From positions 8,129,694 to 8,193,693 of the forward strand of contig NC_092200.1 of the NCBI RefSeq assembly GCF_043641665.1: a stretch of DNA of 64,000 bases, read 5' to 3'. Source of the DNA: Enoplosus armatus (taxonomy: Eukaryota; Chordata; Actinopteri; Centrarchiformes; Enoplosidae). Below are positions 12,101 through 32,166 of the stretch, piece by piece. Each line of letters begins with the position of its first letter. The stretch's first letter is position 1. Under the pieces are notes generated by a model. The model was not told the origin of the DNA. It worked only from the letters and a program-made list of their open reading frames with translations, and did not search any database. The position numbers and the translations under genes are program-made.

Positions 12101-14641
12101 GGCCATTGTGATGTGCAGAAGCAGTTCTCAGGATGCTAGCAGCAGGTCAGTAGAACAGTTCTGTGGTGAAGAATGTTGTTTCCTCTTCTGGTTAGTGGGA
12201 GTATGAAAACAAAAATTGTGTATTTGCACAAGAGTTCAGGCTTCTGATGTCATGTTTTTAACCACAATATTCTACCAGTTAAGTTTTTCTTCTGGTTTTA
12301 TATCAATTGTTTTATATTTAAATGCTTCTGTGGTCGTCAGTGTACCTTTGCACTGTACTTGAGAGGCTATTTTTCCTGTTAACCTTCCTCTGTGCCACTA
12401 TTATAATGGAGATGGACTTTGGTTAGGGGACAGGGTTTACTTCCCAGCATGCACTTGCATTTTAACACCTCTGCCTCGTCTTTCTGCCAGAGATTTGGAT
12501 CACATGGCAGAAAAAAATGTATAAATAGAATCTTGTTGTCAGTTATATCTTGAGGCTGGCACTGTAATTGGCACAAATCTTCGTCTAACGTTCATCAGTT
12601 ACAACCATTTCAGATGTTCATGAAAAAGAAAACTGTAGAAACAACCACACCCAAGATATGTAATACACTTTCTCCTTGTTTTGTCAGCAGTGTAATAAGG
12701 CACACACACCCAACCTTGTTGGCAAAGAAAGAGTAAAATAAATCAGGACTGCAGATTCTCACGAGCAATAGGCGCTTTAAAATGTCAGTATTTAGAGCAG
12801 CTTGTAAAACCTAGTCAAAATGGTTATTGTGGAATTATAGACTTAACATTTCTTTTAAAGCTTTGGTTATGAACTTGTTTCTTAGGCATGGCCAACACAG
12901 TATGATCCTCGTCCCCATGGGCACAGCAGGTGTAAAGCTCGTCAGACCGCTCACTGTGTTTGGACAGGATGGTAGGATCATGGCTGTCGCTGTATATTCA
13001 CGTGCTGTTGATATTATTGTCTTTTCACAATATTCATTTCCTTTTCGCATGCAACCATGACGAATGAGCTTTCCTGACCAAATGACTAAACCTTTTGTTT
13101 TTTTCCTTTTTCCTGTGCTCAGATGCCATCCACGGTGGCCACTTTGAAGTGCACTTTGAAAATGTGCGTGTGCCTGCCTCCAACATTATTCTGGGTAAGA
13201 CACTGTATTGCTGTGTGTTCCTGTTTTCATTTATTTACTCGCGTTAGGTCTTCTTAAGAAGCATGCTACACCAATAAAGCTGTAGAAATATATTATTCCT
13301 TATCATTCCTTTTATTGTGTTTGTACAATAAAGTGATACTGGCTTGGCAATAATGTGTATGAGGTCACTAGGCCAGATTTCCCTCCTTCCTGGTATCTCT
13401 TTCTGTTATGTCCCACTATGTATTTGTTTCCAGGAGAGGGCCGGGGATTTGAGATTGCTCAGGGTCGCCTGGGGCCCGGCAGGCTGCACCACTGTATGAG
13501 GGCTGTTGGTCTGGCAGAGTTGGCACTGGAGCTGCTCTGCCAGCGGGCTGCCTCCAGGCACACATTTGGAAAGAAACTGTATCAACATGTAAGTGAACAT
13601 TGACCCAAGAGATTCCTCCAACTTTGATTTCAGGACTGTGGCACTGTAGCATGTGTTGAGCTCTTGCCTGCTGTTGACACCTAGTGGACACATTTGTAGA
13701 TACAGCTTGAGTAAATATGCTCTCCTTACTCTGTTGTCTATGTTGTGTGTGTAGGAAGTTGTTGCTCACTGGATAGCAGAGTGCCGTCTCATGATTGAAC
13801 AGGCCCGGCTGCTGACGCTACATGCTGCTGGTGCCCTGGATACACTGGGCAGTAGGGCTGCTCGCAAACAGGTAAAACCATCAATAGTCTGTTTTGGACA
13901 TAGTAACATGCTGTGTCTCGATTCCATACTATGTACTTATTGTATAGTCGTGTGTATTATATAGTAATTAAAATATTAAAAGTATATACTACATACTAAC
14001 CTTTTAAAATATACTGTTTTTGCAGTTTGTAGACCAATTTATACCTACAGAAAATACCATAACTGCTAATTAAGCTTAATGACACAGTAAATGTTTGCTC
14101 CAAAGTTTAAAGCAGTGAGCAGCTCTTTTTCTTTGTGCATTGCATCATGGGAGAATAATTTGGACATTTGGTACCATGGGAGTTTTTTTAGTATGCTGAC
14201 TATTTTGAGTATATCTTATTTTGTCACTTTTCCACTAAGTACATACAGTAACCTGCTCAGAATTCCTATGTAGTTTGGATTTGGGATGGAGTCTGTCTTT
14301 GAATAAGATCTCTTTTGTTTCTAGATTGCTATGATCAAAGTAGCAGCTGCCAGGATGGCCTGTAAGGTAGTGGACTGTGCTATACAGGTGTATGGAGGAG
14401 CAGGTGTGTCTGGAGACGTGCCGCTAGCACAGATGTAAGTTTCCTTTTTTTTTTTTTCTTTCCACAAAAGAGAACAAGCATTAAATTCATCTCCCTCCTG
14501 ATGCCAATATTACCATTCTTCCTCAGGTATTCATATGTGCGGACTCTACGCATTGCTGATGGGCCAGATGAGGTGCACCTCTCGTCCATTGCTCATCTGG
14601 AACTGAGGGATCAACTAAGGAAAGCACAGTCCAAACTGTGA
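151..14641 (+). CDS. acad11: Acyl-CoA dehydrogenase family member 11, C-terminal part (5' end outside the window)
   Basis: Fourteen phase-consistent exons: 151-257, 466-572, 1040-1151, 1645-1722, 2132-2270, 2551-2658, 3690-3788, 12076-12145, 12886-12971, 13123-13194, 13434-13588, 13755-13871, 14325-14434, 14527-14641. They encode about 490 residues. From memory the mammalian protein has about 780, so the N-terminal kinase-like (APH) domain and linker lie to the left. The first exon reads ISIYCRCRG...FKMAGIAQ, the end of the kinase-like part. The dehydrogenase part shows [28 protein letters not shown] (flavin/substrate motif), [40 protein letters not shown] and [15 protein letters not shown]. 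The last replaces the YEGT region that carries the catalytic Glu in many family members. The family oxidises acyl-CoAs with FAD; ACAD11 is linked to long-chain and 4-hydroxy acyl-CoA catabolism. The protein ends in SKL, a peroxisomal import signal. The 8.3-kb intron 3789-12075 holds ackr4 on the other strand. The gene name is secure. Confidence 0.95.
1729..1748 (+). repeat. Poly(T) tract in an acad11 intron
   Basis: An uninterrupted run of about 20 T lies just after the donor at 1723. It is a simple-sequence tract with no further element recognised. Confidence 0.8.
6728..6733 (-). promoter_or_regulatory. Poly(A) signal AATAAA, probable ackr4
   Basis: TTTATT on the plus strand reads AATAAA on the minus strand, about 195 nt past the ackr4 stop codon, a normal 3'UTR length. 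Confidence 0.55.
6929..8041 (-). CDS. ackr4: Atypical chemokine receptor 4 (CCRL1/CCX-CKR type), nested in an acad11 intron
   Basis: An uninterrupted 370-residue seven-helix receptor starting at a true ATG. The acidic, Tyr-rich N-terminus ([12 protein letters not shown]) is typical of chemokine receptors. TM1-TM2 include [12 protein letters not shown] and [21 protein letters not shown]3 ends [13 protein letters not shown]6 has [21 protein letters not shown]7 has [17 protein letters not shown], and the tail ends STFTI, close to the mammalian STFSI as remembered. Paired extracellular cysteines are present. ACKR4 scavenges CCL19, CCL21 and CCL25 by beta-arrestin-linked uptake without classical G-protein signalling; here that role is inferred from homology. 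An acceptor 5 bp upstream of the ATG (exon start 8047) and a matching donor at 10084 suggest a separate 5'UTR exon. The nested antisense arrangement within acad11 is, as I recall, also seen in mammals. Confidence 0.94.
   Translation of the reverse strand: MEDFYYHDDEDSSLNDSYDYNYEHSVCDKEAVRSFAGVFLPVIYALALVVGLAGNALVVVVYTSKVRLRTLTDVCILNLAISDLLLLFTLPFWAADAIHGWMLGSAACKLTSFLYSTNFNCGMLLLACISVDRYRAISQNPTGRTGTGPRVRIQWLLVCVVLWAVASFLGLPELIFSTVKHSHLRMACTAVYPPSMARPAKAALELLEVTLRFLLPFLVMVVCYCWIGRVLSQAAGVQRDRKWRALRVLLAVVAVFLLTQLPYNVVKLCRAMDIIYILVTDCDISKGLDRALQVTESLALTHACINPVLYAFIGSSFRGHVLKAVKHLGQRLGRHPRYVNEAPAVEIPLNTCTQTQSQSASDQDTSTFTI
8047..10084 (-). promoter_or_regulatory. Probable 5'UTR intron of ackr4
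   Basis: On the minus strand a good acceptor (pyrimidine run then CTACAG) precedes exon base 8047, just before the ackr4 ATG. The minus strand at 10084 reads ACAAG|GTAAGA, a near-perfect donor. Joining them gives a non-coding leader exon upstream of 10084, as is common in chemokine receptor genes. The transcription start is not visible; the GC-richer stretch 10190-10290 is the likeliest place. Inference from splice signals only. Confidence 0.5.
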
Positions 14642-14820
14642 AGTAATGGACATCACATGGGCACAGCAGCTTCAATATAATGCAGTTTGCCTTAAACCCC
14701 TGCTTTTTGTGAAATTCCAAGTAGTTTTGCTAACAAAATACACTGTAAATGTACATAAATGACTGATTTATAATTAATTGTATACATTTTACTGCAACCC
14801 GTTTCAGTTAAAGTCATTCC

Positions 14821-14826
14821 ATTAAA
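14821..14826 (+). promoter_or_regulatory. Poly(A) signal ATTAAA, acad11
   Basis: ATTAAA lies 180 nt after the acad11 stop codon; cleavage would fall near 14840. It sits only 45 bp from the poly(A) signal of u2surp on the other strand. Confidence 0.65.
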
Positions 14827-14871
14827 GGTGTCTGAATGTCCACATGACGTTTGAGTTAAAAATGACACTTG

Positions 14872-14877
14872 TTTATT
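14872..14877 (-). promoter_or_regulatory. Poly(A) signal AATAAA, u2surp
   Basis: TTTATT on the plus strand gives AATAAA for the minus-strand u2surp transcript, about 370 nt past its stop codon. Cleavage about 15-25 nt further would fall near 14850, next to or inside the acad11 3' end. Confidence 0.65.
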
Positions 14878-15248
14878 AGGAATTCTTTTTAATGTGAACT
14901 ACAAAAACAGAAAATGACAGCATGAATATGACTATTGTCATCACACTCTGTACGGGTGTGGTCTACCACATGGATGAATTCCATTGGGAGGTCATGGGGG
15001 AATCAAAAACACAAGCACATTATTTTTTTTGTACAATATAAAACAGCAATGGCCCCATCCATTTGATACACCAGATGGCAACCCATGCAACACCCTCCAC
15101 TCTTCATTGTCTATACATCAACATTTGGGCATTTGAGATCTTCAGCTGCCGAATCAGTCATTCAATCTTTTATACAACACGGTGCAGAAAAGGGAAGAAT
15201 GGGGAGGGAGGAGAATAGGCTGGTTTGGAGGTTGAAGGAAAAGACGTG

Positions 15249-23791
<8,543 letters not shown>

Positions 23792-24872
23792 CTTTTGTGG
23801 AACTAAAATAAAATCGATCATCGATTGGAAGATAGCGCCAAATGTGAAACTTCAGGCGACACAGTCAATCCCCGAATCAGTGATGGCTAAACTTATTTTC
23901 TCTGCAACTCTTCGATGGCAATGTTTACATGCAAATAAAACAGCAGCTGGAGCCGTGTATGAAAATTGCAATAATTTTGAGGAAAAAAAATCTCGTTTGA
24001 CATGGTGAATTCAAACATCTATTACAATTATTTTATTATTATGAGTCTAAACATTTGTAGCTTCACATTGACCGAATAGCTGCAAAGGTAGCCTAATAAA
24101 AGGTCTTTATCTGTATTCAGTCGTTTCATTGATATAGATAAGTGAAAAATAAGGTATATTTGAGCTATAATGAGATATGTACTCACTAAGGAGTTGCTTA
24201 TACCATATTTAGTCCAGCAGGTGGTGCTCTCGCTCTCTATCGCTCTCATTCTCTCCATCAAGTATAGTAGTAGTCAATCTCTGTTACCTGTGCATATTAT
24301 TCAGACAACCCACAGCCTACGGCGATTTCAAACACCTATTTTAATGATATTTTAGCTGGCATGAAATGTTCATTCCTGTCAGAGAACCGGCCACAGCTGT
24401 CACTCCACATCTGGCAGTACACTGTATATGTAGGCCTATATAGCCTACCACACTGCAGGCACTGAGTTGTGTGATCTTGAGTATTTCTCAAGTCTCTGCC
24501 ACATGTGTATGGTCCATATTGATCGGAATACAAAATCATTCATGTATGCCTTCTTGTGTCAAGTTTATTCATGCCACCTCCTTCAAGGTTTTTCAGGCCA
24601 GGTGCCGTATGAAACTAATGCGCGATCTCACACCCTCCCGGCTTCTTTAATCGGTTTTTTTTTGGGGGGGGGGGGGGGGGGGGGCAACAGCCTGTGCTCC
24701 GTCCCTCCTACCACGCAGAACAAACGCTATATTCATCTGCTCCAGCTTGCAGTTACTGAAACTCCCCGCAGGAACTCCTGGGTACTTTTCCCCACCGTTA
24801 GAGCAGCTGAACACAATGCCATTCATGCCACGGGGCGAAAACAGGCGAAGCGCCTGCTCCGTTAACCCAACA
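23792..24872. promoter_or_regulatory. Shared 5' region between u2surp (-) and pcolce2 (+)
   Basis: The start codons of the two divergent genes are 1.08 kb apart. No clear TATA box was seen. The u2surp side is housekeeping-like, with an ATG just inside an ATGGCGG context. The interval includes 24664-24684, a 21-base G run. Whether one bidirectional promoter or two separate ones operate cannot be told from sequence. Confidence 0.5.
24653..24684 (+). repeat. Poly(T)-poly(G) tract
   Basis: A run of about 11 T is followed directly by 21 G (24664-24684). It lies about 190 bp upstream of the pcolce2 ATG. The G run could form a quadruplex and is length-unstable and prone to sequencing error. Confidence 0.9.
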
Positions 24873-27800
24873 ATGTGGAGCACATGCAGTATTTTTTGCG
24901 CATGGAGTCTACTGTTTTTGACAGACGTCTGTGCGCAGGCTCAGCGGAGGTACACCTTTATTTACATTGTTTTATTAATCTGAAAGCTTTGTGAGTGAGC
25001 AAGGTGTCTCATGTAGCCTCTGGAGAGGCAGCGTCAGTGAACTGGAGTTAATTTAGAGGAATATTCTGCAGTCCTGGGCTGCCCCCAGTCAGGACATATG
25101 GCGCATTGGCGAGGAATTAAATGTGTTAAATCAACCGCAGGCTATCGTTAACGTTTATATATGTTTCATCATCATTTGATATTTGGAAAATAGAAAACAT
25201 TCTTTCCCCCCCTTAGACCAACCTTCACATGCGGAGGAAACATTACAGGGGAATCTGGAGTAATCGGGAGCCAGGGGTACCCAGGAGTTTACCCTCCAAA
25301 TACCAAATGTGTGTGGAGAATCACAGTGAGTCCAATTTCATATTCGTATGTTTTGCTTTCCTACCATTGCCTAGAGTAACGATAGTGATGAAACTGAAAG
25401 CTAAACTGTTGATTACAAACACACCAAAACAGCTGCCCAATATAATCGTAGCCTATGATGCATCTGTCACTAACCTCAAACTCCTAATTTCCTTCTAAAA
25501 ATACTTTACCACAGCCAGCTTAAGGCAGTTTCTGCTGACTGGCTCCATTATATTACTGTGCATTTAAACAGTCAAGCTCATAGTATGGCTGGATGAAGTT
25601 GCATTTAGCCTGCTGTACATAGGTCAGGCTTACTGTTCACAATATACATTAGTATCTACAATCACATGTGGAAAACATTTGTTTCACTGGACATCACTGA
25701 AGTAACAAGCCAGTGGGAGGTGATTAACTTAGGTGACATTTTATTGCTCTCAGTAATAATGATAATTGTGTGAAATTATGCCCTCCGTAAATTCCCACCC
25801 AGGTCCCTGAGGGAAAGGTGGTGGTCCTGTCATTCCGCTTTATTGACTTGGAGAGCGACAACCTGTGCCGCTATGACTATGTGGATGTTTACAGTGGCCA
25901 TGTCAGTGGGCAGAGACTCGGTCGCTTCTGCGGGACATTCAAGCCAGGAGCCCTGGTTTCCACGGGCAACAAGATGCTCATGCAGATGGTATCTGATGCC
26001 AACACCGCTGGGAGTGGCTTCCTAGCGGTTTTCTCTGCTGCCCACCCACATGAGAGAGGTAGGCAAACATGGGAAGAAGAAGAAGAGTTTTGGCATGCAT
26101 GCTCTCAATGTTGCCGTCCTACACATACTGTAGGTGCCAAGGATGCAAGGGGAAGCAGCTGTGTAGGGAATATCTTGCCACTATCCAAGCATGTAAAGCA
26201 GAGCCACGTGGGACTGTGTCTCAGCCATGACTTCACCCCCTAAAGGAATCTGATACAGGCCTGGGAGTGTGTCAGGGTCAGTCTTTAAAAAGCAAATTAA
26301 CAAGGCTGTTTAACACGAGTCGCTTCAGTGAGGTCATTGCATGGTACCATAGTGCCCAGACAGAGAGAGAAATTTTACCTCTTTAAGTTAAGTTCAGCTT
26401 TTGCCTACTGTGAATACTGTGAATCACTTCCAAGGCATGCAGACACACAAGTAAAACAAAAGGAGGTATAGTTTTTCTTCTGCTCAGTAAAAAACAGTGA
26501 GCTTTTGGGGGGTTTCATTTGTCCGAGACAAGGCTACGGGTTTAAGGTCCCGGCATGTGGACGAAAAGGGAGGAATATCTAACACTCCTCGCAGTATGAT
26601 GTGGAATTTCTCACTGACATTTTTTGGAGCACTTTAGTAGAAGGCACAGGTCAGAAGTATCACGTAGAGTTGAGTGAGCCTCTTCCTCTCTGCAGGGTTG
26701 CAAAGTCTACTGTTTTTGTGGAATTTTAATGGCTGGTTCTCTGCACCCAAGGAGCCGACAGCTGTAACGGACAATGTCTATTAACCAGCCCGCCTGGCTC
26801 TTACACAATGGTAGCAGGTAGACTGTTGCCATACTGTCTCTGAGCATTGTCAGAACTGTGCTGAACAACATGTCCTCTTGTGTCTATTTCTGTCACTAAA
26901 TTGTACTTCTTTAGACACGTTGGAAAGGAAACATCAATCTAAGTGTATGTTACAAAGAAAACATGTCGTCAAGAGATTCAGCTCTTTGACAGTCTGAATA
27001 GCTCATGTGTTTATTGAACTGATGTTTCACAGATGCTTGACGGAAGCATGTTGTCTTTTTTTTTAACTGTTCACTGAACAGAACTAATGAGTGACTCACG
27101 TTTTAGGGTGCGCATAATGACAAAGAAGGCAATGAGAGTACCTATTACAGTAGACAAGTGGTTCATTGCAGGATCATATAATGTACATCCCGGCCTTTAA
27201 AAGAATGAAGAATAAGATCTGAATGATTCCTGATGACTGTCCAAGATTAATTGAAGTTATTACTCCACAGGGGACCAGTACTGTGGGGGCAGATTGGACA
27301 AGCCCTCAGGGACTTTCAAAACGCCCAACTGGCCTGAGAAGGACTACCCAGCCGGTGTCACCTGCTCCTGGCACATAGTGGCACCAAAGAACCAGGTCAG
27401 AATGTTCAAAATGTATTAATCTTATTTCTTCCTTAATATAAGGAGATATTATATATAACGTTCTGATAGAAAATGGCTCTTTAAAGGATTACAGATTCAA
27501 GGAAATTGGCCTGTTGAACCAAAATCATCCATGCGTCCACAGTAGATCATTGATTGCCGATTGTCGATTAGGTCGGGACTTTGCCTAGCAGACTAGCAGT
27601 TTGTGGAGTACTCTTTTAAGACAGCTCAATGTGTAATGGGTGTGGAACATGACTACATCCTCCCACAAATGATAGGGTACGCTTTAATCAAATGGCCTAC
27701 CCTGATAGCCCTATTACAAACTTCTGCTTGATGAAAGAAGACCTTCTGTGTGATTTTTTCCTGCTGCAGATAATTGAAGTAAAGTTTGAGAAGTTTGATG

Positions 27801-30800
27801 TGGAAAGAGATAACTACTGCCGCTATGACCACGTCTCCATTTTCAATGGCGCAGAAATCAACGACGCCAAGAGGATTGGCAAATACTGTGGAGACAGCCC
27901 CCCAGAGTAGGTGATTCTGTCATGAAGATTTTATTTTCACTAAAACATCCATCCCATGAATAACTCTCAGTTTACTCTCGGTCTTCGTTTCTTTGCAGGC
28001 CGGTGTTCTCAGAGGGGAACCAGCTCCTGATCCAGTTCCTGTCAGATCTCAGTCTGACCGCAGATGGCTTCATTGGACACTACAAGTTCAGACCAAAGAA
28101 ATTCCCCACCACCACGATACCACCCACCACCACCACACAGCCAGTCACCACCAGGCCAATACGTAGGTAGCAACTTTTATCCAATAAAAATCTCTTAAAG
28201 ACTTCTAACATCTGTATTTGTTGATGTAGCTATGAGACATTTTGGCTTTGTCCTGCTGGATTGTCTTGCTAACATGTGGGGTTCATCGTTCACTTTGAAC
28301 ACGAGGGAAATCTGGAATCTGCTTCTGATAGCAGATCTGGGCAAGAGAAAGTGAAGTGAAGTGTACTGCTTAGAGTTAACCCCTTCAAGTGTCATCTTAT
28401 TAACTCTGAATCAGTGCATGTGGATAAGTAGCCAACATAATGGCTCATATCATAATCATAATCTAAAAAGTGTAGTTGTGATTCTCTATACAAAGCGTGA
28501 ATAGAACATGCTCAAACACAACATATGCTAAAACTGCGTCTTTTGCTCACATTTCTCTTGTATAAACTGCACATAACACATAAGTTCATATACAGTGTGG
28601 GCACGTGTCTGCACCCGCAATCACAGCTCATTTTCATACTCAAACTCACATTCCCACACACTGTTGTTATTTCCCTCAGTCAAGCCAGGTTATTTTGGCG
28701 CCTCCCTGCCATGATGTCATACTGTGACAACGCTTTCTGGTTGGCTTATCTTTCCTGACTTTTCCCCTCTCCAGTAAGAATAATATTTAGACAGTGTATT
28801 TTCTAGGTTCTTTCCTTTATGGACTATCTCTAACTCTAAAAACAGATGTTCACATGTCACATTATCTTGCTATTTGACACACTGTACATTGTCTCTGAGG
28901 CCGACAGCCATTCAACTGGAGAGGCTCTTGTGTTGCTGAGAATATTCTATAAATAAAACCGCAGTAGAAACAGATGCAACCATAACTTAAGTGCTTGCAT
29001 CACTGGCAGGCAAAATTACAGAGATTTCATTTTCTTGTGTGTGTGTCTCCGCAGCTCTGAAGTACTCTGTAGCGCTGTGCCAGCAGAAATGCAAAAGACG
29101 GGGAACACTTGAGGGCAATTACTGCTCCAGCAACTTCGGTAAGAACAGCAGTGCTTAATGCAATTTATTTAAACCGTAGAAGCTACAGTCTCATGTTATT
29201 ATTGAACTTACCTACTGTTATATACCTACTAATACAAGCCCAAAGCTACACAGTACAGATTCTTTGAAGATTTACATCAGCCAAATCTCCCCTAACAAGC
29301 AGTTTACAGTCTTGATAATGTCACTATCTTTGCTCCCCTGATTTCTCACTGCGCATCTCAAAGACTTCCTTGATAGCCTGTTAGGAAGTGAAGGAGTGTA
29401 TATAGTAGGACACATTTACCTCCAGTGTAAACACACACATGCACGCTCAGCCTCTGACTGTGGGTAAACTGCTAATAAATGAACGTGTTGATTCAGGCTC
29501 GGTCTCTGTTTGCTACTCTCCTGCTCCCTGATGTTTTCCTCTCGGAGATGTTTACCACATGTGTAACACTGGCATTTCAAAGGGTTCACTTGGATTTGCA
29601 TCAGGAACTGAGGAAAGACGAGCGGTGTGGTGGTGCATGTGGAAAAAGTGTGCCCGTGTGATGTGGCGGCAGAGTCCGCACACGATATGTTGCGTCACAT
29701 TTAAATGAACTGGTGAGACGGCAGACTGAAAATAGTTTGTCTCATCAACACTTCAAGTCATAACTGTTGGTACTGCTTAATCTGATGATGTGATTTATGC
29801 ACGTTGAATTGTCAAAAGCAGTTCGCTGGTTTATGTAACTGTAGCATCAGATACAATAACATTACTGACACAGGCAGTCCTCTGGCTATTCTCATCCCAG
29901 TCAGGAAATGAAACAGGCAGTATGTGAAGTCCAGACATATTGGTACCATCAGAGTAAAGAATTCTTTTCATGCTGAATGAGACGTGATTCCCTCTCACCC
30001 CACTGTCGCTGCTAAATGTCAGGTCTCCTTTATAGTGAGCTTGAACTGTATTTTTTTTGTGCTTTTGGAGACCTGGTCAGACTAAACAGGAAATGGCTGA
30101 AACTTCAACCTGCAGATTTGTCACATTGTTTAGCACAACCAGACAGACAGCATTTCCGTATTTGGGTAAATTAACCAGAGGGATGTTTTCTCATGGAGTT
30201 TCAAATTGTAAAATTGACTTGGTTATTACAAATAAACGTGTAGATGAAAGCACTATCTGTTTTCTCTCTATATCAGATTGTATTGTACATAATATGGAGT
30301 GACCTCTGCTCCACTGACTCACACGCAAAACATTTTAGCTGCCTGCTGGACAATTATGATATCACACATTGTACTTTGACTCGTCACAGTCAAGGCCATA
30401 TCCTGGAATTGTTTATCTTTTGAAAGTCTTAAAATTACAGTAAACGATATCCTTGATGTGCTTTCTGAGTTTTTGAGAAGGAGCTATTAACCAATGGGTG
30501 GATGAGGGAGCCATAAAAAGGTCAGAAGGGGAGCGTTGAAAGCCTGAAAGGAAACGTTGTGAGGCTATGCCGTTAATTCACTGTGACACCTTTACAGACA
30601 GGCTGCACCTCACAGACAAAATTCGAAAAGTAGTAGCTGCACATTGTTCAACTTTCTCTGAGATTATTTATGATGATAATAAAAAAGCAGGTTCCCTTCA
30701 CTACAGCGGTTTCTATGTTAAATTCCCCACTATAAATTCCAGGCTCCCGTTGCTCTGATGTTGAAACATTTGCTGTAAAGTATAAAGTATTTCTGATAAA

Positions 30801-31927
30801 TACTTCACATTACACATACTAGCCCTACATTTCTAATTTCTATCCTGATGGGGAACCCAAACTTCCCTTTACTTTTGCGTGGCTGTAGAGTCTTAATCTT
30901 GGCAATTGTCTGTCTGATATGAGTCAGTGGCATCTTCTTTTACTCTGCTGGCTGTCCAAAGTCTCATTATGCTGCTGCTGTCACTGTGCGTGAAGCTTTG
31001 GCTTTTGTTCTAACCACAGCCCAGAAACAGCACTTGCCAAAGTTTTGTTTATAGAGATTAAAACTGACATCTCTAGATCCTTGTCTTGGTTTTTATCCTT
31101 GTTTATGAGGAAGTGTGAGAAGGATTGTGTAATGTTAATGTTGGATTCTAGGAAAGGGCACTGTATAATCTTTATGTGATATACTATTTTAGTGGATTTT
31201 CAGTACTGCCTGACTTTGTTTTTTATGACGTGTGTGTGTGTCTATGACAGTGATAAGCGGGACTGTCATTACTGCGGTGATGAGAGGAGGAAGTATGTAC
31301 GCCACTGTCTCCATCATCAACGTGTATAAAGAAGGCAGTCTGGCCATCCAGCAGGCAGGAAAGACCATGAGCACCAAGATCATTATCCTGTGCAAGAAGT
31401 GTCCATTTATCAGGAGAGGTGAGTTCACAGAGTGCTGGTGAAATTAAATTGGCTCAAGGTCCTTGAGAATATTTTTTTGATGTATGAAATCACTGTAACA
31501 AAAGATGATAATCAGTATGTAGTTCCTAGTTGATTGTTTTCAATAACCTATGGCTCTGAGTTTGCCTCCTTTGCTGTGCCGTCACGCTCAGTCGATAGAG
31601 CTCGCCCCCAAAGTGTGAGGTGAGCGGCAGAACTCACTGTCCAAACAGTCAGTGTAACACTATGTATATGTTTATATGTATGCATATAAACATATGGTAT
31701 ACAGACCTGCCGTTTGGAGATTCTGATATTTGGCCTCCCTGAATGTCTCTGCCGTTCCGCCACTGCATTCAGGTTTTTTTTGTGTGACCTCACCAGGCTT
31801 GAACTACGTCTTCATGGGCCAGGTGGACGAGGACGGCCGGGGGAAAATCGCCCCTCACCACTTTGTTATGGCGTTTAAGACGAAGAACCAGAAAGCACTC
31901 AACGTTCTGAAAAACAAGCGGTGCTGA
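24873..31927 (+). CDS. pcolce2: Procollagen C-endopeptidase enhancer 2, complete
   Basis: Nine exons: 24873-24949, 25217-25325, 25803-26058, 27271-27395, 27770-27906, 27999-28162, 29055-29138, 31251-31418, 31797-31927. They sum to 1251 nt (416 residues; mammals about 415). Exon 1 encodes a secretion signal ([20 protein letters not shown]) and joins in phase to [18 protein letters not shown]1 is about residues 32-145 ([16 protein letters not shown], calcium-binding style). CUB2 is about 153-270 ([24 protein letters not shown]). A Thr/Pro-rich linker covers about 275-292 and a C-terminal NTR domain about 300-416 ([25 protein letters not shown]-like [10 protein letters not shown]). The protein is secreted and enhances C-propeptide removal from fibrillar procollagens by BMP1/tolloid proteases. 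At exon 6 two donors are 5 bp apart; only ATAC|gtaggt keeps frame. Confidence 0.95.
26059..27270 (+). other. pcolce2 intron, no features seen
   Basis: A 1.2-kb intron between CUB1 and CUB2 exons. I saw no exon, RNA gene or recognisable element. Other pcolce2 gaps longer than 300 bp (25326-25802, 27396-27769, 28163-29054, 31419-31796) are likewise plain, apart from the tRNA-like patch near 31586. Confidence 0.55.
29139..31250 (+). other. pcolce2 intron, nothing firmly identified
   Basis: A 2.1-kb intron. A stretch near 30190-30300 reads [13 protein letters not shown] in one frame, faintly like the LINE endonuclease DLVIT motif, but it is too short and broken to call. The rest is featureless. 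Confidence 0.5.
31586..31650 (+). other. tRNA-like patch (possible SINE or tRNA pseudogene remnant)
   Basis: GCTCAGTCGATAGAGC at 31586-31601 closely resembles a tRNA D-arm and A box. No B box (GGTTCGAATCC) or closing acceptor stem follows, so this is not a functional tRNA. A decayed tRNA-derived SINE head is possible. Confidence 0.25.
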
Positions 31928-32160
31928 GTCCCAGTAGCTCTGACGATCTCCACTGGGCAGGTGTGCCCGAGGCTCCGCTGTGGATGGAAACAATTAAGCG
32001 GAAAAAAAAAAATCTCCATCTCAACAACACAAACACAGGCCACAAAAACAAAATTGAATCTGGATGCCAGCACAAAAAGTAAAATCTACATAATTCATTC
32101 AATTAGGGGCAACTCATATTTTTGTGTTTATTCATTTTGCTGCGGGTTGCATATTTTTGG

Positions 32161-32166
32161 AATAAA
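32161..32166 (+). promoter_or_regulatory. Poly(A) signal AATAAA, pcolce2
   Basis: AATAAA occurs 234 nt after the pcolce2 stop codon, the first canonical signal downstream. Confidence 0.6.

Noticed and set aside
30140..30400. LINE endonuclease-like IDLVITNKR
   Set aside because: One short motif without neighbouring endonuclease or reverse transcriptase motifs; insufficient to call.
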